A model generated the notes under the pieces. It was not told the origin of the DNA. It worked only from the letters and a program-made list of their open reading frames with translations, and made no database searches. From Tsuneonella sp. CC-YZS046 (GTDB lineage Bacteria > Pseudomonadota > Alphaproteobacteria > Sphingomonadales > Sphingomonadaceae), in contig NZ_CP141590.1 in NCBI RefSeq assembly GCF_035581365.1, positions 1,302,001 through 1,366,000 of the forward strand: a DNA stretch of 64,000 bases, given 5' to 3'. This document shows, piece by piece, positions 47,967-57,097 of this stretch (the first letter of the stretch is position 1; the number at the start of each line of letters is the position of its first letter). The position numbers and the translations under genes were made by a program.

Positions 47967-48515
47967 TCACCGTTCGATCGTTCCGACGCGCCGGATCTTG
48001 CGCTGCAACTGCATCACGCCATACAGCAGCGCTTCCGCGGTGGGCGGGCAGCCAGGCACATAGATATCCACCGGCACGATCCGGTCACAGCCGCGCACGA
48101 CCGAATAGCTGTAGTGATAATAGCCGCCGCCATTGGCGCAGGAACCCATCGAGATCACATATTTGGGGTCCGACATCTGGTCATAGACCTTGCGCAGCGC
48201 GGGCGCCATCTTGTTGCACAGCGTGCCCGCCACGATCATCACGTCGGACTGGCGCGGCGAAGCGCGCGGCGCCGCCCCGAACCGTTCCATATCATAGCGC
48301 GGCATGTTCACATGGATCATTTCGACCGCGCAGCAGGCAAGACCGAAGGTCATCCACCAAAGGGAGCCGGTGCGCGCCCATTGGAACAGCTCTTCCGTCG
48401 AGGTGACGAGGAAGCCCTTGTCGTTCACCTCGGTGGACAATGCGTTGAAGTAATCCTGCTCGGGCTGGCGAATGTCGCCGGGCTGCGCAGCCGGGATAGT
48501 CTCGTTCACTCCCAT
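47967..48515 (-). CDS. nuoB: NADH-quinone oxidoreductase subunit B
   Basis: 182 residues from the ATG at 48515 ([13 protein letters not shown]). It binds terminal cluster N2: the tandem Cys pair in [13 protein letters not shown], the Cys in [14 protein letters not shown] and [11 protein letters not shown]. It hands electrons to ubiquinone. The start overlaps the nuoA end by 10 nt. Confidence 0.97.
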   Translation of the reverse strand: MGVNETIPAAQPGDIRQPEQDYFNALSTEVNDKGFLVTSTEELFQWARTGSLWWMTFGLACCAVEMIHVNMPRYDMERFGAAPRASPRQSDVMIVAGTLCNKMAPALRKVYDQMSDPKYVISMGSCANGGGYYHYSYSVVRGCDRIVPVDIYVPGCPPTAEALLYGVMQLQRKIRRVGTIER

Positions 48516-48880
48516 TCCAGCGCTCCCTTCTTCCAGGCATAGGCAAGACCGACGGCCAGTTCGCCGAGGAAGATCATCATGGTGATCCAGCCCGGCCATC
48601 CGGTCAGATCGAGGCTTACCGCCCAGGGGAACAGGAAGGCCGCTTCGAGATCGAAGATGATGAACAGGATCGCGACCAGGTAGAACCGGACATCGAACTG
48701 GCTGCGCGGGTCCTCGAACGCGGGAAAGCCGCATTCATATTCGCTGAGCTTCTCCGCATTGGGATTGTGACTGCCGGTCAGGCGGGAAACGCCCATCGGC
48801 AGGAACACGAACAGGGCCGACAGTCCAAGCGCAATCGCCAGGAAAATCAGGATCGGCAGATATTCGGACAGGTCGACCAA
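48506..48880 (-). CDS. nuoA: NADH-quinone oxidoreductase subunit A (TTG start)
   Basis: 124 residues, three spans. [40 protein letters not shown] and [18 protein letters not shown] are the conserved loop and TM2 blocks. The start is the TTG at 48880, giving the normal N-terminus (M)[14 protein letters not shown]; no ATG is suitably placed. It is the first gene of the nuo operon, so the promoter lies within 48881-49075, shared with the divergent thiolase gene. Confidence 0.93.
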   Translation of the reverse strand: MVDLSEYLPILIFLAIALGLSALFVFLPMGVSRLTGSHNPNAEKLSEYECGFPAFEDPRSQFDVRFYLVAILFIIFDLEAAFLFPWAVSLDLTGWPGWITMMIFLGELAVGLAYAWKKGALEWE

Positions 48881-49075
48881 GGAGCTGACTCGCTGAGCTG
48901 GGTTTCGCGTTTGCGAGCGCACTAGTCCGGGTGCCCCCCCGGCGCAAGGGGGTGAACCACGCTTTTCTGTCCATTGCCTTGCCGGAGCCGAAAGCATTAT
49001 GGCGTTTGCCATTGCGGCATCGCAGCATTACATGCCCCCTGCTTCTCCTGAAACCCAAGACCAGAAAGTCTCGAC

Positions 49076-50272
49076 ATGCCCCAGTTCTCCGACAACGATC
49101 CCATTGTGATCCTTTCCTATGCGCGCACGCCCATGGGCGGCATGCAGGGGGCTCTTGCCGATGCCGCGGCCACCGACCTCGGCGCGACGGCCGTCAAGGC
49201 CGCGGTCGAGCGCGCCGGCGTGGCCGGCGAGGACATCGACCGGGTCTATATGGGCTGCGTCCTGCCTGCGGGCCTGGGCCAGGCTCCGGCCCGGCAAGCC
49301 GCGATCAAGGCCGGCCTTCCGGCATCCGTCGAAGCCACGACCGTGAACAAGGTCTGCGGATCAGGCATGCAGACCGTCATCATGGGCGCGGAAGCGCTCG
49401 CGGCCGGCAGCGTGAATGTCGTGGTGGCGGGCGGCATGGAAAGCATGACCAATGCCCCCTATCTGCTCAAGAAGCACCGCTCGGGCGCCAGGCTCGGCCA
49501 CGACACCGCCTATGACCACATGTTCCTGGACGGCCTGGAAGACGCTTATGAAGCCGGCCGCGCGATGGGCACCTTCGCGCAGGATACCGCCGACGAATAC
49601 CAGCTCACCCGCGAGGCGCAGGACGATTATTCGATCGAATCCCTTCGCCGCGCCAATGCGGCGATCGCGGATGGCGGATTTGTGGACGAGATCGTTCCCG
49701 TGACCATCGTCAGCCGCAAGGGCGAAGTGGTGGTGGACACCGACGAGCAGCCCGGCAAGGGCCGCCCGGACAAGATTCCCACCCTGAAACCGGCCTTCGC
49801 CAAGGACGGCACCATCACCGCCGCTTCCTCTTCCTCCATCTCGGACGGCGCGGCGGCGGTCGTCATCACCCGGGAAAGCATCGCCAAGGCGAAGGGGCTT
49901 GCCCCCGAGGCCCGCATCGTCGCGCTGGCCGCCCATGCGCAGGAACCCAGGCACTTCACCATCGCGCCGATCGGGGCAATCAACAAGGTGCTCGCCGGCG
50001 CGGGCTGGTCGGTGGACGATGTCGATCTGTTCGAAGTGAACGAAGCCTTCGCCTGCGTCGCCATGTTCGCGATGAAGGACATCGGCATCCCGCATGAGAA
50101 GATCAATGTGAACGGCGGCGCGACCGCGCTGGGCCATCCCATCGGCGCAAGCGGCACCCGCATTCTCGTCACGCTCATCAATGCCCTCAAGAAGCGGGGC
50201 AAGAAGCGCGGCGTCGCCACCCTTTGCATCGGCGGCGGCGAAGCCACGGCGCTCGCGGTCGAGCTGGCCTGA
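49076..50272 (+). CDS. Acetyl-CoA acetyltransferase (thiolase)
   Basis: 398 residues. Catalytic Cys94 in NKVCGSGMQT, His in NGGATALGHPIGASGTR and the second Cys in ATLCIGGGEATALAVE. ISDGAAAVVITRESIAKA and VNEAFACVAMFAMKDI are other family blocks. It condenses two acetyl-CoA to acetoacetyl-CoA or, in reverse, cleaves it. It is divergent from the nuo operon and followed by a strong terminator, so monocistronic. Confidence 0.95.
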   Translation: MPQFSDNDPIVILSYARTPMGGMQGALADAAATDLGATAVKAAVERAGVAGEDIDRVYMGCVLPAGLGQAPARQAAIKAGLPASVEATTVNKVCGSGMQTVIMGAEALAAGSVNVVVAGGMESMTNAPYLLKKHRSGARLGHDTAYDHMFLDGLEDAYEAGRAMGTFAQDTADEYQLTREAQDDYSIESLRRANAAIADGGFVDEIVPVTIVSRKGEVVVDTDEQPGKGRPDKIPTLKPAFAKDGTITAASSSSISDGAAAVVITRESIAKAKGLAPEARIVALAAHAQEPRHFTIAPIGAINKVLAGAGWSVDDVDLFEVNEAFACVAMFAMKDIGIPHEKINVNGGATALGHPIGASGTRILVTLINALKKRGKKRGVATLCIGGGEATALAVELA

Positions 50273-50304
50273 CCGCCCGGATCGCTACATATCCATGAAA
50301 TGCA

Positions 50305-50330
50305 GGGCGGTCCGCTGGGGCCGCCCTTTT
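50305..50330 (+). terminator. Intrinsic terminator after the thiolase
   Basis: GGGCGG (50305-50310) pairs with CCGCCC (50321-50326) around a 10-nt loop (extended by GG/CC pairing), directly followed by TTTT. 33 nt after the stop codon. Confidence 0.85.
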
Positions 50331-50351
50331 ATTATGGCCGGCCCGGGCGGA

Positions 50352-50822
50352 TCAAGGCTCGCCCGCGCCCCACAGCCTGGCCTGCCGCATCCATCCGGCC
50401 CGGCCGGCGGCATCGAAACGGCACCAGCCATCGTTGCAGGAAACCAGCCGCCCGACCACGCCCGGTTCGACCCGCCACAGGAGCTTCGCGCCGTCACCCG
50501 GTTCATTGCGCATGTCGGCAACACCTTTGCCGATGACGATCGCCGTCCGGTCGGCGCTGAGAAAGCGGGCGACCATCCATCCGCTTGCCCCATCCGGATC
50601 TTCCACCAGACGCCAGCCTTCCTTGATGCGCAGCACTTTCAGGGGCAGGCCCGGCCGGTGATAGACCCATGCGATCGGATAGCTCTCGCTCGGCCCGACC
50701 CGCATGTTGATTTCATCGGCCCGGATGGAAGCCCAATAAGGCACTTCCCGATCCTGGGCCGAGGCCGGCGCCCCCAACATCGTGAGGACGCAGAGCGGAA
50801 GAACGAAACGAATGAAACGCAT
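50352..50822 (-). CDS. Exported SH3-domain protein
   Basis: 156 residues from the ATG at 50822. A Sec signal peptide (MRFIRFVLPLCVLTMLGAPA, then SAQD) precedes two bacterial SH3-like repeats (EINMRVGPSESYPIAWVYHR, then GLPLKVLRIKEGWRLVEDPDG; and AVADMRNEPG with a second set). The family is often found near D-2-hydroxyacid dehydrogenases in sphingomonads and probably binds cell-wall material in the periplasm. It is divergent from the dehydrogenase. Confidence 0.88.
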   Translation of the reverse strand: MRFIRFVLPLCVLTMLGAPASAQDREVPYWASIRADEINMRVGPSESYPIAWVYHRPGLPLKVLRIKEGWRLVEDPDGASGWMVARFLSADRTAIVIGKGVADMRNEPGDGAKLLWRVEPGVVGRLVSCNDGWCRFDAAGRAGWMRQARLWGAGEP

Positions 50823-50921
50823 CGCCTCAATTAGCCGCGCGGGGGCCTGCACTTCAAGCAGCGAACGCATCCCAAGGTTACGCTTGACCTGCGGGGCGCG
50901 GGAATCATAAGCCCATCGGCG

Positions 50922-51941
50922 ATGCCTCAGGATATTCGATCCACGCCCCAGCGCCGCGTCGAAGGACGCCCCCGTGTCACCGTGACCCGCCGGCTCATGC
51001 CGGAAGTGGAAAGCCGGATGAGCGAATTGTTCGATACCGGGCTGAACCGCTCGGACAAGCCGATGACCCGCGACGATCTGGTCAGGGCCATGCGGGAAAG
51101 CGACGTGCTGGTGCCCTGCGTGACCGACCGGATCGATTCCGCCATGATCGGGGAGGCAGGCGACCGGCTTGGCCTGATCGCCAGCTTCGGCGCGGGTGTG
51201 GACCATATCGATCTGGACGCGGCGCACAGGCGCAGGATCATCGTCACCAATACGCCGGGCGTCTTCACCGAGGACACCGCCGATATCACCATGGCGCTGA
51301 TCCTGGTGGCGCCGCGCCGGATCGGAGAGGGCATCCGCGTCCTCGCCGCCGGGGAATGGGAAGGCTGGGGCCCTTCGGTGATGCTCGGCCACCGTGTCGG
51401 CGGAAAGCGCCTAGGAATCGTGGGCATGGGCCGCATCGGCCAGGCCGTGGCCCACCGCGCCCGCGCTTTCGGCATGGAAATCGTCTACCATAATCGGCAC
51501 AAATTGCCCGATGCGGTCGAGAATATCTTCGGAGCCCGCTACGAAGCGGATCTCGACAGGCTGATCGCCGAAGCGGACATCCTCACGCTCAACTGCCCCA
51601 GCACCGACGAAACCCGCAATCTGCTCGATGCAAGGCGAATCGCGAGCATGAAGCCCGATGCCTATGTAATCAACACGGCGCGGGGCGAGCTGATCGACGA
51701 GGATGCCCTGATCGCGGCCCTGGAAGCGGGCCGGATCGGAGGCGCGGGGCTGGACGTGTTTCGCCAGGAACCCCGCGTCGACCCTCGCCTGCTCTCCCTG
51801 CCGAATGTGGTCGCCCTGCCCCACCTCGCCAGCGCGACCCTGGAAGGCCGCGCCGCCGCCGGAATGAAGGTGGTCGCCAATATCCAGGTGTGGACGGACG
51901 GCCATCGCCCCCCCGATCAGGTCCTGACCGGCCTGGTCTGA
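50922..51941 (+). CDS. D-2-hydroxyacid dehydrogenase (glyoxylate/hydroxypyruvate reductase type)
   Basis: 339 residues. NAD(P)-binding GIVGMGRIGQAVAHRARAFG. Catalytic Arg in LNCPSTDETRNLLDARR and INTARGELIDEDAL, and the His in VALPHLASATLEGR. It reduces glyoxylate or hydroxypyruvate, or oxidises 2-hydroxyacids. The substrate cannot be fixed. A T-tract terminator follows right after the stop, so it is monocistronic. Confidence 0.92.
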   Translation: MPQDIRSTPQRRVEGRPRVTVTRRLMPEVESRMSELFDTGLNRSDKPMTRDDLVRAMRESDVLVPCVTDRIDSAMIGEAGDRLGLIASFGAGVDHIDLDAAHRRRIIVTNTPGVFTEDTADITMALILVAPRRIGEGIRVLAAGEWEGWGPSVMLGHRVGGKRLGIVGMGRIGQAVAHRARAFGMEIVYHNRHKLPDAVENIFGARYEADLDRLIAEADILTLNCPSTDETRNLLDARRIASMKPDAYVINTARGELIDEDALIAALEAGRIGGAGLDVFRQEPRVDPRLLSLPNVVALPHLASATLEGRAAAGMKVVANIQVWTDGHRPPDQVLTGLV

Positions 51942-51943
51942 AC

Positions 51944-51975
51944 CGCAGGCAGTTGCCTGCGCCTCGGTCTTTTTC
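51944..51975 (+). terminator. Intrinsic terminator after the dehydrogenase
   Basis: CGCAGGCA (51944-51951) and TGCCTGCG (51954-51961) form a perfect 8-bp stem with a GT loop, followed after a few bases by TCTTTTTC. Confidence 0.8.
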
Positions 51976-52030
51976 TAGAGAACAGGCTGAGGAAAGGTCC
52001 GCGGCCACCGTGGATCGGGGGGTGTCTGAC

Positions 52031-53335
52031 ATGAAAAGCAAGATCGCCGCGGCGGCGTCCATTCTCGCCGTCTCAATCCCCGGCACCGCATGGGCGCAGA
52101 ATCCCTATGCGGCGGCGGGCGACAGCGGCGATACCGCGCTCGTGCTGGTCTGCTCCGCGCTCGTCCTGCTGATGACCCTGCCCGGCCTCGGGCTTTTCTA
52201 TGGCGGGCTGGTCCGGGCGAAGAACTTCCTGTCCGTGCTGCTTCAGGTCGGCGCGGTCGCTGGGATTGCTTCCCTGCTGTGGATCATCGTGGGCTACACT
52301 CTGGCCTTCGGGGCGGTGACCAACGGATGGCTGGGCGCCGGCAATGCCTGGATGCTGATCGATCTGGGCAATGTCCGCGCGGGCCTGGCCATTCCGGAAA
52401 GCACCTTCGCCCTGTTCCAGCTTACCTTCGCGGCGATCACCCCGGCCCTGATGATCGGCGCCTGGGTGGACCGCGCGCGGTTCGGATGGGTGGTCGGTTT
52501 CTGCGCCTTGTGGAGCCTCATCGTCTATGCCCCCGTGGCCCACTGGATCTGGGGCGGCGGATGGCTGGCCTCCTCGCTGGGCGTGCTCGATTTCGCAGGC
52601 GGCCTGGTCGTGCATACGACCGCCGGCATCTCCGCCCTCGTCGTCGCCTTGCTCCTCGGCAAGCGCGATGGCTTTCCCAGGACACTCATGCTGCCGCACG
52701 CCCCGGCCCTCACCATGATCGGCGCGATGCTTCTGTGGGTCGGCTGGTTCGGCTTCAACGGCGGTTCCGCCCTGGCCGCGTCCGACGATGCGGCGATGGC
52801 GATCCTCAACACGCAGGCCGCGGCGAGCGCGGCGGCGCTGGCCTGGCTGCTGGTGGAGAAGTTCACGGTCGGCAAGCCGACCAGCATCGGCTTCGCGACC
52901 GGCGCGATCGCCGGCCTCGCGACCATCACCCCCGCCGCCGGCTTCATATCGCCCGGCGCGGCGATCATCTTCGGCGCTGTGGCGGCGCTTCTCTGTTACG
53001 GCGCGATCCAGCTTGTGAAGCAGCGCTGGCATATCGACAATTCCCTCGATGTGTTCGCGGTGCATGGAATTGGCGGCATCACAGGCTCCATCCTGCTGGC
53101 GGTCTTCCTTTCCCCGGCGCTTGGCGGGATCGGATATGGTGAAGGAATGGCTATGGGCAGCCAGTTGTTCGGCCAACTGGTCGGTATTGCCGTGGTCGTG
53201 CTCTGGTCGGCGGTCGCCACCGCCATTCTCAGCCTGGGCGTATCGCTGTTCTTGCCGATGCGGGTAAGCGAGGATGAGGAACGCGAAGGCCTGGACATCG
53301 CCAGCCATGGCGAAAGAGCCTGGGAATTCGATTGA
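52031..53335 (+). CDS. amtB: Ammonium transporter
   Basis: 434 residues from the ATG at 52031. It has a signal-peptide-like N-terminus (MKSKIAAAASILAVSIPGTA, then WAQ) and eleven membrane spans. Blocks: LPGLGLFYGGLVRAKNFLSV, DFAGGLVVHTTAGISALVVA (pore His) and MLLWVGWFGFNGGSALAASD, followed later by DVFAVHGIGGITGSILLAVF (second His). It takes up ammonium. No glnK gene is adjacent, unlike the usual glnK-amtB pair, so PII partners must be elsewhere. Confidence 0.96.
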   Translation: MKSKIAAAASILAVSIPGTAWAQNPYAAAGDSGDTALVLVCSALVLLMTLPGLGLFYGGLVRAKNFLSVLLQVGAVAGIASLLWIIVGYTLAFGAVTNGWLGAGNAWMLIDLGNVRAGLAIPESTFALFQLTFAAITPALMIGAWVDRARFGWVVGFCALWSLIVYAPVAHWIWGGGWLASSLGVLDFAGGLVVHTTAGISALVVALLLGKRDGFPRTLMLPHAPALTMIGAMLLWVGWFGFNGGSALAASDDAAMAILNTQAAASAAALAWLLVEKFTVGKPTSIGFATGAIAGLATITPAAGFISPGAAIIFGAVAALLCYGAIQLVKQRWHIDNSLDVFAVHGIGGITGSILLAVFLSPALGGIGYGEGMAMGSQLFGQLVGIAVVVLWSAVATAILSLGVSLFLPMRVSEDEEREGLDIASHGERAWEFD

Positions 53336-53348
53336 GCGTTGAGGCGGT

Positions 53349-54236
53349 TTAGCTGTCTTCGCGCGCACGCGCGAGGGTCCAGGTCGCGAGCGCATCCCCC
53401 TGATCCACCGTCTCGATTCGCATTTCGTCGAAGGATGCGGCGATAATGCAACGCGGCCGCCGCTCGATGCCGTCAGGCTGAATACAATGAACTGGCGCAC
53501 CGCTCGCCACGTTCCCAAGTCTGCCGGTAATGCGGACGACAAAGCCCTTCATCGCCTCGAAGCGTTCCACCGTGATCCGCTGGACAGTCTCGAACGATCG
53601 CGTCTTCCCGCTCTGCCGCGTCGTTTCCCCCGAACGAAACTGCCCTATCGCCAGCGTCCGGGCGGAAACGGGCGCAGGGCCAGGGATTTCCGATGCATCC
53701 GCCTTGGCCTGGATCGGGCATTGAGGGGACGATGACCACGGGTAGCTTATCCAGAATCCTTCGACGGAATTGGCGGATTCCGCCGCCGCGGGCAAAAGCC
53801 AGTCTTCCATGTTCCAGACCGTCATCGACACGGAGATGCGCAGTGTCTGCTTTTGCGGATCATAGCTCCAGCGCAACGGCTCGCTGCTGTCCGGCGCGGC
53901 GGGGCCGGAGCAGCCGAAGGGAATGACGAGATCGAACCGCCGCCCCGCCCCCTTTTCGACTTCGGGCGGCGGCACCGCCCCGGCGCTCACCGCATCCGCG
54001 GCATGGCCGGCAAGCGCGATGAGACTGGCCCGCCCGAGGGGGCGAATATCTTCCGTGCTGACCGATACGATCGGAACGGACGGCGTGGCGCTGGGAATGA
54101 CTTCCGGCGGCGGCGGGTCCGGCACGCGCGGGGAGGTCATCCGGCCGATCGCGAACCCCACGGCACAGGTCGCGATCGCCGCCGCCAAACCGCCCGCGAT
54201 CGCGAGACGGCTGGTTCTGAGGCTCGGCTCACGCAT
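53349..54236 (-). CDS. Hypothetical membrane-anchored/periplasmic protein
   Basis: 295 residues from the ATG at 54236 (MREPSLRTSRLAIAGGLAAA). One N-terminal span (~12-33) is followed by a Pro-rich spacer (PPPPEVIPSATPSV). A beta-rich periplasmic domain follows with conserved-looking RRFDLVIPFGCSGP, RWSYDPQKQTLRISVSMTVW and VHCIQPDGIERRPRCIIAAS. Four Cys could form disulfides. I do not recognise the family. It ends convergent with amtB (13 nt) and starts divergent from the permease at 54338. Confidence 0.7.
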   Translation of the reverse strand: MREPSLRTSRLAIAGGLAAAIATCAVGFAIGRMTSPRVPDPPPPEVIPSATPSVPIVSVSTEDIRPLGRASLIALAGHAADAVSAGAVPPPEVEKGAGRRFDLVIPFGCSGPAAPDSSEPLRWSYDPQKQTLRISVSMTVWNMEDWLLPAAAESANSVEGFWISYPWSSSPQCPIQAKADASEIPGPAPVSARTLAIGQFRSGETTRQSGKTRSFETVQRITVERFEAMKGFVVRITGRLGNVASGAPVHCIQPDGIERRPRCIIAASFDEMRIETVDQGDALATWTLARAREDS

Positions 54237-54337
54237 AAGCGATTGATAGCAAATCCATCCTTTTTCTCCAGACCATAATGCCGTCCCATGCACTCAGGCA
54301 TTGACAGAAAGCCGCAGGCATTCGAGGCAGATAGCCG

Positions 54338-55645
54338 ATGACCATCGACCAAGTTTTGACATTGCTGGTCCTCGCGGCAGTAGTTGGGGTGCTGATCTGG
54401 GACCGGCTGAGGGCGGATGTCGTGGCCCTGTCCGGCGCGGCCGCCCTTCTGATGACAGGCGTGGTCCGGCCCGCCGATCTGCAGGGCGCCTTCGCCAGCC
54501 CCGCCATCATCGCCCTGGCCTCGCTGTTCGTGATCGCCTACGCGCTCGAGTTGTCCGGATTGCTGGACAGGGGCATCGCGCTGGGCGTCGATCTGTGCAA
54601 GCGCATGGGCGAAAAAGGCATCTGGCTGCTGCTGTCCATGATCGGCGGCGTCTCCTGCTTCCTGAACAGCACGCCGATCGTCGTGCTCGGCGCGCCGGTG
54701 GTGCGGGATGTGGCCGCGGCCCTGGGGCAGTCGCCCAAACGCTATCTCATTCCGCTTTCCTATATCACCGTATTGACCGGCTGCTGCACATTGGTCGGCA
54801 CCTCCACCAATCTGCTGGTGGACGATATGGCGCGCGTATCCGGGCAACCGCGCTTCGGCATATTCGAGATCACGCCGGTCGGCGTTCCGATGGCCCTTGC
54901 CGGCGCCGTCTACCTGTTCCTCGTCAGCGGCCGCTTGCTCGGACGTCATGTGGATGACGAACGCGAGGGCGACCCCGGCCCGATCGAACCATCCCATCTT
55001 GCCAGCGCACAGGTCGGCGATGTCAGCGTGTTCGCGAAAAAGCGCCCGCTCCAGCCCGGGAAGGCGATTGCGGCGCTCCTGATATTCGTAAGCGCCATTG
55101 CCCTTGCCGCTTTCAATGTCGCTCCGATCGCGGCCACTGCCTTTGCCGGGGCGGTGGTGCTGATACTGCTGAAAGTCATCAGCGCCGATGAAGCCTACAA
55201 GGGCTTGAAGCCGGAAATACTGATGCTTATCGCCGGGATGGTGGTGATCGGCATAGCAATGGAGCAGAGCGGCCTTGCCGAGCAATCTTCGCGCCTGCTC
55301 ATCGACACGGTCCACGGATTGTCGCCCCTGATCGCGCTGATCGTGCTCTATCTGGTCACGATGGCGCTGACCGAATTGCTTTCCAACGCAACCGTCGCCG
55401 TGCTGGTGACGCCGATCGCCGTGGCGCTGGCCGAAAGCCTCGCTGTCAGCCCCCGGCCTTTCCTGGTTGCGGTGATGATGGCCGCCAGCGCGGCGTTCGC
55501 CACGCCATTCGGCTATCAGACCAATGTCATCGTCTACCAGATGGCGGGCTATCGCTATATGGATTTCGTGCGCATCGGGCTGCCGCTCAACGTCATCACC
55601 TTCGTCGTCGCGATCGCCATGATCCAGATCTTCTTCCCCTTCTGA
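54338..55645 (+). CDS. SLC13/DASS-type permease (no TrkA-C domains)
   Basis: 435 residues, ~10-12 spans. LLLSMIGGVSCFLNSTPIVV and ITVLTGCCTLVGTSTNLLVD are the paired re-entrant/TNT-type motifs. TELLSNATVAVLVTPIAVAL, with AAFATPFGYQTNVIVYQM, is the C-terminal pair. The family imports dicarboxylates, sulfate or similar anions with Na+ or exports arsenite. Members of ~590 residues carry two central TrkA-C domains; here a short ~45-residue polar loop replaces them. Substrate unknown. Confidence 0.85.
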   Translation: MTIDQVLTLLVLAAVVGVLIWDRLRADVVALSGAAALLMTGVVRPADLQGAFASPAIIALASLFVIAYALELSGLLDRGIALGVDLCKRMGEKGIWLLLSMIGGVSCFLNSTPIVVLGAPVVRDVAAALGQSPKRYLIPLSYITVLTGCCTLVGTSTNLLVDDMARVSGQPRFGIFEITPVGVPMALAGAVYLFLVSGRLLGRHVDDEREGDPGPIEPSHLASAQVGDVSVFAKKRPLQPGKAIAALLIFVSAIALAAFNVAPIAATAFAGAVVLILLKVISADEAYKGLKPEILMLIAGMVVIGIAMEQSGLAEQSSRLLIDTVHGLSPLIALIVLYLVTMALTELLSNATVAVLVTPIAVALAESLAVSPRPFLVAVMMAASAAFATPFGYQTNVIVYQMAGYRYMDFVRIGLPLNVITFVVAIAMIQIFFPF

Positions 55646-55658
55646 AGCGAAGGGGAAG
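55633..55658 (+). terminator. Perfect inverted repeat at the permease stop codon
   Basis: CTTCCCCTT (55633-55641) and AAGGGGAAG (55650-55658) pair perfectly around an 8-nt loop that holds the stop codon. No T tract, so a terminator is only possible. Confidence 0.4.
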
Positions 55659-55664
55659 GCTCAA

Positions 55665-55698
55665 CCAAGATCAATCTCCGGCCAGGATCAATCTCCGG
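55665..55698. repeat. 17-bp tandem duplication across the nitronate-monooxygenase stop codon
   Basis: CCAAGATCAATCTCCGG (55665-55681) is directly followed by CCAGGATCAATCTCCGG (55682-55698), 16 of 17 identical. The stop of the reverse-strand gene (TCA, 55688-55690) is in copy 2. Copy 1 lies beyond the gene end. Confidence 0.9.
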
Positions 55699-57097
55699 TA
55701 AGAATCCGGTCGACGAGCTGCTTCACGGTCGGGGTGAAGTTGTTGGAATAGAACGGGTCCTGCTTGAAGCGGTAGGCCGCATGGCCCGCAAACATCAGGT
55801 TCTGCTCTACATCGCCTCCATGCGCGATGTCCTGAAGAGTCTTCTGGATGCAGAAGCTGCGCGGATCGGCAAGCCGCCCCGTGCTGTAATCGTCATGGTC
55901 CTTCCAGGAGGAAAAGCCGCAATGGGAAAGGCAGCCCATGCAGGCGGCCTGATCTTCCCGGATGATCATGCGCTCCTCGGGCGTCACGAACACCACGGTG
56001 TCGTCGGGCGTCCGCAAAGCTTCGGTATAGCCGCTGGCCGCCCAGCCCCGCGCGCGCTCCAGATCCTTGGGCGCGACCCAGAAATTCTTGCCCTTGACCC
56101 CGACATCGAGCTGCACCGTATGCACCCCCGCCTCGACCCTGGAATAGGGGATCTGGCGCTCGGACCGATCCTCGAGATTGCGAAGGAAAGGATTGCGAAC
56201 CGCGGAGGAATAAAACCCGGTGGGCGAAAAACGATGCAAGAGCACATCGCCCGGCTCAAGCGTGCGCAATGCATCCTTCCAGCCTTGCGGTATCGGGCTT
56301 TCATGCGTCAGCAAGGGACGGGTGCCGAACTGGAACGCGATCTGGCCCAGCTCCGGATTGTCGATCCAGTTGTCCCACTCCCGGAGGAACCACACCCCGC
56401 CGGCCATGACGATCGGCACGTTGTCGGATACGCCTTCGGCCCGCATCGTGTCGCGCAGCGCCTTGACCCGTGGATAGGGATCTTCCGGCTTCAAGGGATC
56501 TTCCGCGTTGGAAAGGCCGTTATGCCCGCCCGCGAGCCATGGATCTTCATACACCACGGCCGCCATCAATTCGGAAACCTTGTGATAGGCGCGCTTCCAG
56601 AGCGCGCGGAACGCCCGGGCCGAACTGATGATCGGCAGGTAGTTCACATTGTAGCGTGCCGCGATCTCCGAAAGCTTGTAGGGCATGCCCGCGCCGCAGG
56701 TGACGCCGGCGACGAGGCCCCTGGTCTTCTCCAGCACGCCTTCCAGCACGGCCTGGGCCCCGCCCATTTCCCACAGGACATTGATATTGATCGCGCCCTG
56801 ACCACCGGAAATTTCATGCGCGCGGCGAACCTGCTCCACCCCGCCGTCGATGGCGTAGCGGATCAGTTCCTCGTGCCGTTCCTTGCGGGTCATGGCGTGA
56901 TAGATCTGCGGAACGATCTTGCCTTCCGCATCGTAGCTGTCGGCGTTCACCGCGCTGACCGTGCCGATGCCGCCCGCGGCGGCCCAGGCGCCGGAACTGG
57001 CGTGGTTGGTGGCGGAAACGCCCTTGCCGCCCTCGACCAGCGGCCAGACTTCACGCCCGCCATACAGGATCGGCTTCAAACCCTTGAAACTCATCAT
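55688..57097 (-). CDS. Nitronate-monooxygenase-like flavin oxidoreductase
   Basis: 469 residues, TIM-barrel FMN family (2-nitropropane dioxygenase/enoyl reductase-like). GGRGW-type N-terminus VEGGKGVSATNHASSGAWAA, GGIGTVSAVNADSYD, PIVMAGGVWFLREWDNWID and IAFQFGTRPLLTHE fit the FMN-binding strands. It is longer than typical members (~320-380). The extra C-terminal ~100 residues carry ACMGCLSHCGFSSW, a Cys cluster that may bind metal or Fe-S. The physiological substrate is uncertain. It overlaps the upstream methyltransferase gene end by 4 nt. Confidence 0.85.
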   Translation of the reverse strand: MMSFKGLKPILYGGREVWPLVEGGKGVSATNHASSGAWAAAGGIGTVSAVNADSYDAEGKIVPQIYHAMTRKERHEELIRYAIDGGVEQVRRAHEISGGQGAININVLWEMGGAQAVLEGVLEKTRGLVAGVTCGAGMPYKLSEIAARYNVNYLPIISSARAFRALWKRAYHKVSELMAAVVYEDPWLAGGHNGLSNAEDPLKPEDPYPRVKALRDTMRAEGVSDNVPIVMAGGVWFLREWDNWIDNPELGQIAFQFGTRPLLTHESPIPQGWKDALRTLEPGDVLLHRFSPTGFYSSAVRNPFLRNLEDRSERQIPYSRVEAGVHTVQLDVGVKGKNFWVAPKDLERARGWAASGYTEALRTPDDTVVFVTPEERMIIREDQAACMGCLSHCGFSSWKDHDDYSTGRLADPRSFCIQKTLQDIAHGGDVEQNLMFAGHAAYRFKQDPFYSNNFTPTVKQLVDRILTGD

